Shown: positions 41,608 through 50,606, counted from the first letter of the stretch. The stretch is DNA of 50,818 bases from an uncultured Lachnospiraceae bacterium (GCA_947593655.1 CANQDS010000008.1:1-50818); one strand, 5' to 3'. A program made the numbers and translations. The notes: a model not told the origin generated them from the sequence alone.

Positions 41608-43443
41608 ATGTGTGGAATTGTTGGATATGTAGGGAAGCAGCAGGCGGCGCCGATCCTTTTGGACGGCCTTTCCAAGCTGGAATACCGCGGCTATGATTCG
41701 GCGGGAATGGCGGTCTACGACGGAACGCAGATCAACATTAAAAAGGCGACCGGGCGCTTAAAGGTTTTAAGCGAGCTGACGCACGGCGGAGAAACGATGC
41801 AGGGGCATCTCGGCATCGGCCATACCCGGTGGGCGACGCACGGGGAACCTTCGGACGTCAACGCCCATCCGCATTTTAATGAGAGCCAGACGATCGCGGT
41901 CGTCCACAACGGGATCATCGAGAACTATATCAAATTGAAAAAGAGGCTGGAGGACCGGGGCTATCAGTTCTGCTCCGATACGGATACCGAGGTTGTTGCA
42001 CATCTTCTGGATTATTATTATCACAAGTACGGGGAGGATCCGCTGACGGCAGTCACGAAGGTCATCCACCGCGTGGAAGGTTCGTATGCGCTCGGGATCA
42101 TTTTCGCGGATTTTCCGGATGTGATCTATTCCGTGCGGAAAGACAGCCCGCTGATCGTAGGGCAGTCTGAAGGGGGCAACCTGATCGCTTCCGATGTTCC
42201 GGCAGTGCTGAAATACACGAGAGATGTTTATTTTATTGAAAACGAGGAAATTGCGCGCCTGACGGAGGATACGATCGAATTTTTCAATGTGGACGGGGAG
42301 CCGGTGGAGAAACAGCCGAAGCATATCGACTGGGACATCAACGCGGCGGAAAAAGGCGGCTACGAGCATTTTATGCTGAAAGAGATCTACGAACAGCCGA
42401 AGGCCGTGCGCGATACCATCAACCCGCGCATCAAGGACGATGCGATCGTGATCGAGGAACTGGGAATGACGGATGAGGAGATCCTTTCCATCAGCAAGAT
42501 CCACATTGTTGCCTGCGGTTCCGCCTACCATACCGGCGTGACCTGCAAATACGTGTTCGAAGGGCTTGCGCGGATACCGGTAGAAGTGGATCTGGCGTCG
42601 GAGTTCCGTTACCGCGATCCGATCTTAGAGGACGGCGCGCTTGTCATCATCATCAGCCAGTCCGGGGAAACGGCGGACTCGCTGGCGGCGCTGCGCCTCG
42701 CGAAAGAGCGCCACATCACCACGCTCGGCATTGTCAACGTGGTCGGAAGCTCGATCGCGCGGGAAGCGGATAAGGTTATGTATACCTGGGCGGGGCCGGA
42801 GATCGCCGTTGCAACGACCAAGGCGTACAGCTGCCAGCTGGTGGCGCAGTATCTGCTTGCCTTAAAGTTTGCGCAGGTGCGCGGAAAGATCAGCGACGAT
42901 GAAATGCGGGAATATCTGCATGATATCGAGATGCTTCCAAATCAGATCGAGAATCTGCTGGGGATCAAGGAGCGGATCCAGCGGTTTGCGAACCGTTATG
43001 CGGCGGCGAAGGACGTCTTCTTTATCGGAAGAGGGATCGATTACGCGATCTCCCTGGAAGGCTCGCTGAAACTCAAGGAGATTTCTTATATCCATTCGGA
43101 GGCGTATGCCGCGGGCGAGTTAAAGCACGGCACGATCTCTCTGATCGAGGACGGGACGCTGGTAGCGGCCGTCGTGACGCAGGAGGATCTGTATAAAAAG
43201 ACGGTCAGCAATATCGTCGAGGTCAAAACGCGCGGCGCGTTTGTCCTTGCCGTTACGAACGATGACAATATCGATATCGAGAAAACGGCGGATTATGTGA
43301 TCTATATTCCGAAAACAAACCGTTATTTTACGAATTCCCTTGCGATCATTCCGCTGCAGCTGTTCGGATATTACGTATCAGTCGGAAAGGGACTGGATGT
43401 GGATAAGCCGCGCAACCTCGCAAAATCCGTGACGGTAGAGTAA
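41608..43443 (+). CDS. glmS: Glutamine-fructose-6-phosphate aminotransferase (isomerising)
   Basis: A 611-residue enzyme that makes glucosamine-6-phosphate for cell wall and polysaccharide. The N-terminal glutaminase starts MCGIVGYVG with the nucleophile Cys2, and has GHTRWATHG. Two SIS domains follow (CGSAYHTG, ISQSGETADSLAAL), and the C-terminus is DVDKPRNLAKSVTVE. AGGAGG precedes the ATG. The 12-bp gap to the upstream gene leaves no room for the glmS ribozyme, so that feedback control is absent here. Codon use is like its neighbours. Confidence 0.97.
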   Translation: MCGIVGYVGKQQAAPILLDGLSKLEYRGYDSAGMAVYDGTQINIKKATGRLKVLSELTHGGETMQGHLGIGHTRWATHGEPSDVNAHPHFNESQTIAVVHNGIIENYIKLKKRLEDRGYQFCSDTDTEVVAHLLDYYYHKYGEDPLTAVTKVIHRVEGSYALGIIFADFPDVIYSVRKDSPLIVGQSEGGNLIASDVPAVLKYTRDVYFIENEEIARLTEDTIEFFNVDGEPVEKQPKHIDWDINAAEKGGYEHFMLKEIYEQPKAVRDTINPRIKDDAIVIEELGMTDEEILSISKIHIVACGSAYHTGVTCKYVFEGLARIPVEVDLASEFRYRDPILEDGALVIIISQSGETADSLAALRLAKERHITTLGIVNVVGSSIAREADKVMYTWAGPEIAVATTKAYSCQLVAQYLLALKFAQVRGKISDDEMREYLHDIEMLPNQIENLLGIKERIQRFANRYAAAKDVFFIGRGIDYAISLEGSLKLKEISYIHSEAYAAGELKHGTISLIEDGTLVAAVVTQEDLYKKTVSNIVEVKTRGAFVLAVTNDDNIDIEKTADYVIYIPKTNRYFTNSLAIIPLQLFGYYVSVGKGLDVDKPRNLAKSVTVE

Positions 43444-43509
43444 AAAAGAAATAACAAAAAATACAAAAAGTTATCACATTTTGGACACAGAATCCGTATA
43501 GACTCTTTT

Positions 43510-43543
43510 ATGTCAGATGAGAGATGACTCCTCCATCTGATAT
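43510..43543 (+). other. Leader hairpin upstream of htrA
   Basis: ATGTCAGATG (43510-43519) pairs with CATCTGATAT (43534-43543), one G-T pair, 14-nt loop. It lies about 65 bp before the htrA start with no T-run after it, so it is probably a 5' leader structure or a regulator site. Confidence 0.4.
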
Positions 43544-43605
43544 ACGCTCTGTGAGCGGGTCTTGAATAACAAAGTAGTAGAGAAGAGAGAAGGGGGAAAG
43601 GATTC

Positions 43606-44976
43606 ATGGACGAAAATCGTAACGAATATCCGTATAATCCATACCAGCAGCCGGGTATGAATCAGAATCAAAATCAGAACCAGTCATTTTATCAGGCGGG
43701 AAGTTATCAGTCGGGAATGCAAAACGGAGGAATGCACCAGCCGAAACCGAAGAAGGAGAGAAAGAAAGGCTTCGGGCTTACCCTTGCCAAATGCGTGGCG
43801 GCGGCCCTTGTTTTCGGGCTGGTGGGCGGTTCGGTCTTTACCGGAGTCAGCTATGCGGGCAGCCGCATTTTAAATCTTACCGGAAAGAGCGCCTCCGCGG
43901 GAAACAATACTTCTTCCACGAACAGCGTTTCATCGGTCCAGCTTCAGCAGACATCGACCGGAAACGCCACGGAAGTGGTGGACGTATCGGGGATTGTGGA
44001 CGCTGTGATGCCGAGCATTGTTGCGATCACAAACACCGGAACGATCACCTACCAGAGTTTCTGGGGGCAGCAGTCTTATGAAAGCGAAAGCTGCGGTTCC
44101 GGAATCATCATCGATCAGGATGAGGATTATCTGTACATTGCGACGAACAACCATGTGGTAGCGGATGCAGATACGCTGACGGTGCAGTTTGTAGACGGGA
44201 AAACCGTAGAATGTGAGATCCGGGGAACCGACTCGTCCGACGACATTGCCGTCGTAAAGGTGGAACTGGATGAGATTGAAGCGGATACGTTAAGCCAGAT
44301 CAAAGTCGCAACGGTCGGGGATTCGGAAGCGCTTAAGGTCGGAGAACCGGCGATCGCCATTGGAAACGCGCTCGGTTATGGCCAGTCAGTTACGACCGGC
44401 TGCGTCAGCGCACTGGGGCGCACCGTTACCGTGAGCGACCAGTCCACCGGCGAAACGGTGACAAATACCAACCTGATCCAGACGGATGCGGCGATCAATC
44501 CGGGCAACAGCGGCGGTGCATTGCTGAATACCAAAGGGGAAGTGATCGGGATCAATTCCGTGAAGTATTCGGATACCGATGTGGAGGGATTCGGTTTTGC
44601 AATCCCGATGTCGGATGCGAAGGAAATCATTGACCAGTTGATCAAGGACGGGCAGGTTGCAGAGAAGCAGAGCGCATATCTGGGGATCCAGGGGAAAGAT
44701 ATCACCAGCCAGATCTCGCAGGCTTACGGTTTTCCGGAGGGAGTTTACGTTCTTCAGGTGATCTCGGGTTCCGCGGCCGAGAAGGCGGGGATCCTTCAGG
44801 GCGATATCATCACGGAGCTGGAAGGAACGCAGGTGACTTCGATGGATCAGCTGAGGGCGCTTCTGGATAATTACGATCCGGGCGATGAAGTGACGGTTAC
44901 GATCGAGCGGATGGAGAACGGCTATCAGGAGCATGAGATCGCGCTTACGCTGGGAACTTCACTGCCGGAAAGATAA
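43606..44976 (+). CDS. htrA: HtrA/DegP-like membrane serine protease
   Basis: A 456-residue protease for envelope protein quality control. Residues 1-55 are a cytosolic Asn/Gln-rich tail, 57-85 a transmembrane helix, then an S1C trypsin-like domain with H183 (TNNHVVAD), D213 (SSDDIAVVKV) and S302 (NPGNSGGALL). The C-terminal PDZ domain includes AYLGIQGKDI and GDIITELEGTQVTS. AGGGGGAAAGG precedes the ATG. Domain order and length match Gram-positive HtrA. The terminator that follows holds a palindromic repeat. Confidence 0.95.
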   Translation: MDENRNEYPYNPYQQPGMNQNQNQNQSFYQAGSYQSGMQNGGMHQPKPKKERKKGFGLTLAKCVAAALVFGLVGGSVFTGVSYAGSRILNLTGKSASAGNNTSSTNSVSSVQLQQTSTGNATEVVDVSGIVDAVMPSIVAITNTGTITYQSFWGQQSYESESCGSGIIIDQDEDYLYIATNNHVVADADTLTVQFVDGKTVECEIRGTDSSDDIAVVKVELDEIEADTLSQIKVATVGDSEALKVGEPAIAIGNALGYGQSVTTGCVSALGRTVTVSDQSTGETVTNTNLIQTDAAINPGNSGGALLNTKGEVIGINSVKYSDTDVEGFGFAIPMSDAKEIIDQLIKDGQVAEKQSAYLGIQGKDITSQISQAYGFPEGVYVLQVISGSAAEKAGILQGDIITELEGTQVTSMDQLRALLDNYDPGDEVTVTIERMENGYQEHEIALTLGTSLPER

Positions 44977-45013
44977 ACCGGTGAAAAGGCCGGTCAAAAG
45001 AAAAATAAAGAAT

Positions 45014-45112
45014 ATTGCAGGGATAGGAAATAGTGTCCGTAACAGTTCAGCCTTCCGGCTTCACAGTTACGGAAGGCTGAACTGTTACCAGTATCCCTGC
45101 AATGTTCTTTTT
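45014..45112 (+). terminator. htrA terminator with a repeat nested in its loop
   Basis: Outer stem ATTGCAGGGATA (45014-45025) pairs perfectly with TATCCCTGCAAT (45092-45103) and is followed by GTTCTTTTTTTT. The loop carries the separate 19-bp palindrome at 45039-45088. The outer part looks like the original terminator. Confidence 0.82.
45039..45088. repeat. Palindromic GTAACAGTTCAGCC repeat
   Basis: GTAACAGTTCAGCCTTCCG (45039-45057) is the exact reverse complement of 45070-45088, with a 12-nt loop. The first 15 bases also occur at 11006-11020. Likely a small dispersed, hairpin-forming intergenic element (REP- or MITE-like). Confidence 0.8.
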
Positions 45113-45117
45113 TTTAT

Positions 45118-45146
45118 TTGACAAAATGGTGACATTCACTCATAAT
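45118..45146 (+). promoter_or_regulatory. Promoter of the carbamate kinase gene
   Basis: TTGACA (45118-45123), 17-nt spacer and CATAAT (45141-45146), about 60 bp before ATG 45206. Confidence 0.6.
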
Positions 45147-45205
45147 GATAATATCTGATTTGGTACTATTGCCTAAGAAGTTATCGGGTGGAGGGGTTTT
45201 ATTTT

Positions 45206-46138
45206 ATGAAGAAAAAAAGAATTGTGATCGCACTCGGGCATGAGGCGCTCGGAAGGACGCTTCCGGAGCAGCACGCGGCGGCCAGACGGACGGCGAAGGC
45301 GGCGGCGGATTTTATCCGGGAGGATTTTCAGGTGGTGATCACGCACAGCAACGGACCGCAGGTTGGGATGATCCATACGGCAATGTCGGAATTCTGCCGC
45401 AATCATCCGGAATATACGGCGACTCCGACGTCAGTGTGCTCCGCAATGAGCCAGGGATACATCGGGTATGATCTGCAGAATGCGATCCGGACGGAACTTT
45501 TGAACCGTGGGATTTATAAGACGGTATCTACCGTATTGACTCAGGTGGTCGTGGATCCGTATGACGAGGCGTTTTATCATCCTTCCAAGATGATCGGGCG
45601 GATCATGACGCAGGAAGAGGCGGAAGAAGAAGAGAGGAAGGGAAACCGCGTGCTTGCCGTGGAAGGCGGTTACCGGAAAGTGGTCGCGGCGCCAAAGCCG
45701 ATGGATATTGTGGAGATCGACGCGGTCCGCACCTTATCCGACGCGGATCAGGTAGTCATTGCCTGCGGCGGCGGCGGGATTCCGGTGCTGGCCCAGGGGA
45801 ACAATCTGCAGGGCGCGAGCGCGGTGATCGAGAAGGATCTTGCGGCCGGGCGGCTGGCGGAGCTTCTGGATGCGGATCGGCTGGTCATCTTAACGAGCGT
45901 GGATAAAGTCTGCCTGAATTACGGGAAGGAAGACGAGCAGAAGCTGGACCGCTTATCGGTTGCGGAAGCGCAGCGGTATCTGGAAGCGGGAGAGTTTGAA
46001 GAGGGAACTATGGCTCCGAAGATCGAGGCGGCGATCAGTTTTATCGGGGAATCGGCGATCCGTTCGGTGCTGATCACGAAACTGAATAAAGAAGGGGCAG
46101 AGATCACGGGCGGCATGGGGACGCTGATCCAGAAATAA
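45206..46138 (+). CDS. arcC: Carbamate kinase
   Basis: A 310-residue amino-acid kinase family enzyme that makes ATP from carbamoyl phosphate, the last step of arginine or purine/agmatine fermentation. Family features: VVITHSNGPQVGMI, SQGYIGYDLQNAI, IACGGGGIPV, VIEKDLAAGRLAELLDADRLVILTSVDKV and FEEGTMAPKIEAAI. The N-terminal loop reads ALGHEALG and not the usual ALGGNALG, a divergence at the phosphate-binding end. ATG 45206 is set by GGAGGGG at 45190-45196. No arcA or arcB is in view, so the carbamoyl-phosphate source is unknown. Confidence 0.92.
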   Translation: MKKKRIVIALGHEALGRTLPEQHAAARRTAKAAADFIREDFQVVITHSNGPQVGMIHTAMSEFCRNHPEYTATPTSVCSAMSQGYIGYDLQNAIRTELLNRGIYKTVSTVLTQVVVDPYDEAFYHPSKMIGRIMTQEEAEEEERKGNRVLAVEGGYRKVVAAPKPMDIVEIDAVRTLSDADQVVIACGGGGIPVLAQGNNLQGASAVIEKDLAAGRLAELLDADRLVILTSVDKVCLNYGKEDEQKLDRLSVAEAQRYLEAGEFEEGTMAPKIEAAISFIGESAIRSVLITKLNKEGAEITGGMGTLIQK

Positions 46139-46220
46139 ACTTATGTTTAGAACGAAGTGAGTGGCTGACAGCACTGGCATCCGACAGTTTGAGTCAGATA
46201 TAAACTTACGTTTACAGGAG
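46133..46220 (+). repeat. Two copies of the AAACTTAYGTTTA motif flanking a spacer
   Basis: ATAAACTTATGTTTAG lies at 46135-46150 and ATAAACTTACGTTTAC at 46199-46214, matching the motif at 28415-28434. Between them AACGAAGTGAGTGGCTGACAG resembles 10345-10365. Together these suggest a composite dispersed intergenic repeat. Confidence 0.5.
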
Positions 46221-46233
46221 AAGGGGAGAAAGA

Positions 46234-47700
46234 ATGGATTTAGAGACGAAACAGATGATAGAGAAAAACAGGCTGGGAGTGATCGGTGCGGCGATTACGA
46301 CTTCGACGGTGCTGCTGCAGTCTTTGTTAGGCTTGCTGCAGGGAGTTGAATTCCGTATGGTTCTCAACTGCGTGGTCTGTGTTCTGATCATTTTATTTAA
46401 TGTGGCGACTTATTTGAAGTTAAAAACCCAGATGGTCTACCGGCACTGCTGCTGCATTTCCATGATCGTGCTGTATCTGTATACCATGGTTTCGTTCCAG
46501 CATCAGGGCATGTATGCGCTGGTATTTACGATTGCGCTGATGGTGATGATCTACAGCGATAACCGGATGACTCTGCTCGGGGCGGTTCTTGCCGTAGTCG
46601 GAACGGTCATGCGCGATATTTACCTGTTCTCGAAAAAGGGAATCGATATGGGGAATATGGTGATCCAGATCATTTTTATCCTCGCGTACTGCCTGCTGTC
46701 AGTAATGGTGACAAGGCTTCAGAACCGGCAGAGCGAAGAGAATATGGAAACGGTGAAACGGGGCGCGGATATCCAGCTGCAGACTTCGGGAAAGATCGTG
46801 GAACTGGCGGAACAGCTGAACCAGAAATTTGAACAGGCGCAGGGTGTGTCCCGGTCTTTGAACGATACCATGCAGACCAGCCATACCTCCGTGACGGAGA
46901 TCGCGGAAAGCACGAGGCTGAATGCGGAGGCAATTGAGAAGCAGACGATGCATACTTCGGATATCCAGCAGGAGATCCAGGCGGTCGGCCAGGAGGCAAA
47001 GGCGATGGGCGAGATCTCCGTGCGCACGAAACAGGCGGTGGAAGAGGGCGTGGCGCTGATCGACCGGCTGAAAACGCAGGCGGCGGAAGTCGTTAAGATC
47101 AATACGGACGCGAAGATGACCACAAACGCTTTAAACGAGAGCATTCAGGATGTACAGGCGATTACCGAGACGATTCTGGGGATTTCCAGCCAGACCAATC
47201 TTCTGGCGCTGAATGCGTCGATCGAGGCGGCGCGCGCGGGCGAAGCGGGAAAAGGCTTTGCCGTTGTGGCGGATGAGATCCGCAATCTTTCCGAGGATAC
47301 GAGAAAGGCGACGGAGCAGATCTCCGCGATCATCGAGAAGCTGACAAGGGATGCGGAGAGCGCGGCGGACAGCATGACGCAGTCGGCGGAACATGCGGAG
47401 AAGCAGAATGAGCTGATCGCATCGACCGGGGACAAGCTGGCGGATATTAAAGAAGAAACCGATGAACTTTACAACGGCGTCGTGCAGGTGAACGAATCGG
47501 TGGAAGGGATCATTGAAGCCAATAAACTGATCATGGACAGCATTACGAACCTGTCTGCGACGGGAGAGGAAGTGGCGGCATCGACGGATACGGCGCTTTC
47601 CATCAGCGATTCCACGATCGGGGCGTTAAACAATATGAACGGGCTGTTGAACGAGATTTCCGGCATTTCTTCCCAGATGGAAGAAGTGGCACGGAACTGA
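46234..47700 (+). CDS. Methyl-accepting chemotaxis protein with multi-pass sensor domain
   Basis: A 488-residue transducer. Residues about 20-165 contain five or six hydrophobic helices with almost no outer loop, so it senses within or near the membrane. A coiled-coil signalling domain follows with the kinase-control tip [21 protein letters not shown] then [21 protein letters not shown]. There is no recognisable HAMP domain. GGGGAG precedes the ATG. It could work with the CheC/CheY pair at 18 kb, or serve a non-motility pathway. Confidence 0.92.
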   Translation: MDLETKQMIEKNRLGVIGAAITTSTVLLQSLLGLLQGVEFRMVLNCVVCVLIILFNVATYLKLKTQMVYRHCCCISMIVLYLYTMVSFQHQGMYALVFTIALMVMIYSDNRMTLLGAVLAVVGTVMRDIYLFSKKGIDMGNMVIQIIFILAYCLLSVMVTRLQNRQSEENMETVKRGADIQLQTSGKIVELAEQLNQKFEQAQGVSRSLNDTMQTSHTSVTEIAESTRLNAEAIEKQTMHTSDIQQEIQAVGQEAKAMGEISVRTKQAVEEGVALIDRLKTQAAEVVKINTDAKMTTNALNESIQDVQAITETILGISSQTNLLALNASIEAARAGEAGKGFAVVADEIRNLSEDTRKATEQISAIIEKLTRDAESAADSMTQSAEHAEKQNELIASTGDKLADIKEETDELYNGVVQVNESVEGIIEANKLIMDSITNLSATGEEVAASTDTALSISDSTIGALNNMNGLLNEISGISSQMEEVARN

Positions 47701-47732
47701 CCGGATGATCCGGACAGGGAAAGGAGAACATA

Positions 47733-48194
47733 GTGGAGCGGATTAAGAGCTTTGAGATCAATCATAATTTACTGGAACCGGGATTCTATATTTCCAGGGA
47801 GGACGGCGATATCATCACCTACGATCTGCGGACGCGCAAGCCGAATCAGGGGGATTATATGAGCAATTTGGTGATGCATTCCGTAGAGCATATGTTTGCG
47901 ACATTTGCACGGAATTCCCGCATGGCGGATCATATCGTCTACTTCGGGCCGATGGGCTGCCAGACCGGATTTTATCTGCTGGTGAAACAGGAAAAGCCGT
48001 CGGATGTTTTTCAGCTGACGAAAGAGATCTTAGAACAGATCCTTGCATATGAAGGGGAAGTGTTCGGGGCGTCTGCGATTGAATGCGGAAATTACCGGAA
48101 TCTGTCGCTTGCGGCGGCCAAAGAGGAGTGCGGGAAATATTTGAAGGTACTGCAGGCGCAGACCAATTTAGAATTTGTTTATCCAAAGGAGTAA
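47733..48194 (+). CDS. luxS: S-ribosylhomocysteine lyase
   Basis: A 153-residue LuxS that splits S-ribosylhomocysteine to homocysteine and DPD, the precursor of AI-2. The metal site is H49 and H53 in MHSVEHMFATF plus C118 in ECGNYRNLSL, all intact. The start is GTG 47733 with AAGGAG at 47721-47726; N-terminal KSFEINHNLLEPGFYISR is as in the family. The nucleosidase gene follows after 5 bp and completes the activated-methyl recycling route. Confidence 0.95.
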   Translation: MERIKSFEINHNLLEPGFYISREDGDIITYDLRTRKPNQGDYMSNLVMHSVEHMFATFARNSRMADHIVYFGPMGCQTGFYLLVKQEKPSDVFQLTKEILEQILAYEGEVFGASAIECGNYRNLSLAAAKEECGKYLKVLQAQTNLEFVYPKE

Positions 48195-48199
48195 CGGAA

Positions 48200-48898
48200 A
48201 TGAAAATCGGAATTATCGGGGCTATGCAGATGGAAGTGGACAATTTAAAGGAGGCGCTTTCCGATCCTTCGGAAGAACGCTGCAGCGGTGTCTGCTTTGT
48301 GCGGGGCACGTTAGACGGACATGAGGTGGTTGCCGCAGTCTGCGGGATCGGGAAGGTGTTTGCCGCCATCTGTGCGGAGGCCATGATCCTGCGGTATCAT
48401 GTGGACATGGTCATCAATATCGGCGTCGCGGGATCTTTAACGAAAGATCTTGGCGTACTGGATATCGCGCTGGCGGATCAGGTCGTGCAGCACGATATGG
48501 ATACTTCGCCGCTGGGCGATCCGGTCGGGCTGTTATCCGGCATCAACCGGGTTTTTCTTCCGGGAAACGAAGCGATGCGTTCGCTGATGGCGGAGTGCAT
48601 CCGGGAAGAAGGAATCCGTTACCTGACGGGGGCGGTTGCGACCGGAGATCAGTTTCTGGCGGATGAGGAGAAGAAAGCGTTGATCCGGGAGCGGTTTGGT
48701 GCGATCGCGGCGGAAATGGAAGGCGGAAGCATCGGGCAGGTATGCTATATGAATGAGGTTCCGTTTGCCATCCTGCGTTCGATTTCTGACAGCGACGGCG
48801 GGGCGATGGATTACCAGACGTTCGCGGAATCCGCGGCGGAACAGGCGATCGCAGTCGTGCTGCGGTTTATCAGCCGCGCCGGAGAACTGGAATTGTAA
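48200..48898 (+). CDS. mtnN: 5'-methylthioadenosine/S-adenosylhomocysteine nucleosidase
   Basis: A 232-residue Pfs enzyme that removes adenine from SAH (giving the LuxS substrate) and from MTA. MKIGIIGAMQMEVDNLK includes the catalytic Glu, VINIGVAGSL and AAEMEGGSIGQVCY bind the ligand, and SISDSDGG holds the catalytic Asp. AAAGGAG precedes ATG 48200; a longer frame overlaps luxS and is not used. Gene order luxS-mtnN means SAH is taken to homocysteine in two coupled steps; metY at 8 kb makes homocysteine by the other route. Confidence 0.95.
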   Translation: MKIGIIGAMQMEVDNLKEALSDPSEERCSGVCFVRGTLDGHEVVAAVCGIGKVFAAICAEAMILRYHVDMVINIGVAGSLTKDLGVLDIALADQVVQHDMDTSPLGDPVGLLSGINRVFLPGNEAMRSLMAECIREEGIRYLTGAVATGDQFLADEEKKALIRERFGAIAAEMEGGSIGQVCYMNEVPFAILRSISDSDGGAMDYQTFAESAAEQAIAVVLRFISRAGELEL

Positions 48899-48910
48899 GA
48901 AAATCCCGTC

Positions 48911-49001
48911 TGCCGGGAATCCAAAAGACGGGAATCTGAAAGACGGGAATCCGAAAGAGGGGAATTTGAAAGACGGGAATTCGAAAGAAGGGATTCCTGG
49001 T
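48911..49001. repeat. 15-bp intergenic minisatellite
   Basis: Tandem units GACGGGAATCTGAAA (48927-48941), GACGGGAATCCGAAA (48942-48956), GAGGGGAATTTGAAA (48957-48971) and GACGGGAATTCGAAA (48972-48986), with degenerate units on each side. It fills the gap between mtnN and the deacetylase gene. It leaves open frames in more than one frame but no good start or ribosome site. Confidence 0.85.
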
Positions 49002-49056
49002 TCTACACAGTGAATGACAGCAATAGAATAATAGAAAGAGTTTTGTCGGGTGGAAC

Positions 49057-49896
49057 ATGAAAAAGATGATGCGAACCGGACATTACACCAGAAAAAGAAA
49101 AGGGCCGCATAAGACGCTCCGGACGGGGGTGCTTGCAGGGGCTCTTTTTTTGACGGCTGCATTTGCATCCTATTCTGCGGCGAAAGCGGTGGAAACCAGC
49201 AGTACTTTTCAGAACCGGGAACTGCCGATTTACAGCGTGGATACGGAGGAGAAAAAGATCGCGCTCAGTTTTGACGCGGCATGGGGCTCGGAGGATTTTG
49301 AGAATATCATGCAGATCCTCGACCGGCATCAGGTGAAGGTGACGTATTTCATGACCGGAGGCTGGGTGGAGGACAATCCGGAATGCGTCAAGGAACTTGT
49401 GGAGCGGGGGCATGATCTGGGGAACCACAGCGAACATCATTATGATATGACGACGATCTCGCAGGAGGAAAAAGTTTCCGAACTGATGAACGTCCATGAC
49501 CGGGTGAAGGAACTGACCGGATATGAAATGTTTTTGTTCCGGCCGCCGTATGGGGCGTATGATAATGAGGTTATCCGGACGGCATACGAGAACCATTATT
49601 ATCCGATCCAGTGGTCCGTGGACAGCCTGGACTGGAAGGATTACGGCGCAGACTCCATTGTCGATACCGTGTGCAGCCATAAGCAGCTGGCACCCGGCGC
49701 GATCATCCTCTGCCATAACGGTGCGAAATATACGGCGCAGGCACTTGATACCATGCTGACGAATCTGGAGGAACAGGGTTATCAGATCGTGCCGATCTCA
49801 GAGCTGATCATGAGGGAGGATTACCATATGGATGTGACCGGAAAGCAGATCTCTGATGCGGCGGAGAAGGCGGAAAAGGAGTCGGAGACGGAATAG
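49057..49896 (+). CDS. Polysaccharide deacetylase (NodB domain, PdaB-like)
   Basis: A 279-residue exported enzyme. A basic N-terminus and one hydrophobic signal-anchor (residues about 24-45) precede the NodB domain: ALSFDAAWG with the catalytic Asp, metal ligands in NHSEHHYDM (H-x-x-x-H type), FRPPYGAYD and SVDSLDWKDYG, with LCHN near the end. It would deacetylate peptidoglycan or another amino-sugar polymer outside the membrane. The Glu/Lys-rich C-terminal tail is short. GGGTGGAA precedes the ATG. Confidence 0.92.
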   Translation: MKKMMRTGHYTRKRKGPHKTLRTGVLAGALFLTAAFASYSAAKAVETSSTFQNRELPIYSVDTEEKKIALSFDAAWGSEDFENIMQILDRHQVKVTYFMTGGWVEDNPECVKELVERGHDLGNHSEHHYDMTTISQEEKVSELMNVHDRVKELTGYEMFLFRPPYGAYDNEVIRTAYENHYYPIQWSVDSLDWKDYGADSIVDTVCSHKQLAPGAIILCHNGAKYTAQALDTMLTNLEEQGYQIVPISELIMREDYHMDVTGKQISDAAEKAEKESETE

Positions 49897-49929
49897 GAGT
49901 TGGGGATAGAGTAGGGGGTGGAAGCAGAG

Positions 49930-50112
49930 CAGGGCCTTCCTTGGCGCATTATTGATATGGTCTGCACATTTGCGGATATCCCATTGCGTCAGCCCCTCAA
50001 AAACAGTGTCTTTCGGAATGATCATGCGGAGCATGGTGTGCACATTTTCAATGCCGCCCTTCTGGCTGCTCCGCATGGGATCGCAGTAATAGATGCTTGT
50101 CCGGGCGTGCAC
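49930..50112 (-). pseudogene. C-terminal fragment of an IS30-type transposase
   Basis: On the minus strand the frame reads TSIYYCDPMRSSQKGGIENV, then LRMIIPKDTVFEGLTQWDIRK and INNAPRKAL, the end of an IS30 catalytic domain including the third acidic residue (GGIENV). Upstream catalytic parts are missing and the frame runs on into unrelated sequence after ALLCF. It differs from the intact copy at 301-1332, so it is a remnant of another IS30 member, opposite in orientation. Confidence 0.75.
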
Positions 50113-50606
50113 CGGTAAAGCAGGCGGGCCAGGAATAATTCTGTTTCCGGGAAATAATATGCAATAGTAAATCCTACATTGGCTGGTTAGAGTAGGATTT
50201 TGAAAAATAATTCTGGATTCAAAGAAGGTAGAATTTTCCTATTGCTTTTTGAAAGGAATGTGGTATCATAAAATCAAAATCGAAGTTAGCAGCTTCGCTT
50301 ACAGTATTTTTGAGTATAGATTCATTTAAAATAGATTTATTTAAACTGGAGATATTCAGCAGATCGCGGGCAGGAAAATCCCTGCAGAATCCCGGAAAAT
50401 ATGGATTTTATAACGGAGAAGGCAAAAGGAATGGCTTTCATTTCTAAATGGAGAGTGTTTCGTTTGGGGTGTATTTTTAGAGAAACGAAGGATTTTCAGA
50501 ACTTTAGAGCGAGCGGTTTTGCGGGAACAGAGCGGCATCTGTGCCAGAAATCATGAAAGTGCGGAAGTTGTGGCTAAGAACAAAAATAAGAAAAAAGGGG
50601 GATCAA
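50113..50606. other. AT-rich region without a supported gene
   Basis: A 9-bp inverted repeat AAATCCTAC (50169-50177) / GTAGGATTT (50192-50200) lies here, possibly an old IS end or a hairpin. A 51-codon frame at 50401-50556 has no ribosome site. Nothing else is seen. Confidence 0.5.

Noticed and set aside
48533-49168. Minus-strand frame with Phe-Pro-Ser-Phe repeats over the minisatellite
   Set aside because: The repeat keeps several frames open since its unit is a multiple of three; the frame overlaps mtnN and has no good start.
50401-50556. 51-codon plus-strand frame
   Set aside because: No ribosome binding site and no recognisable sequence; chance in AT-rich DNA.
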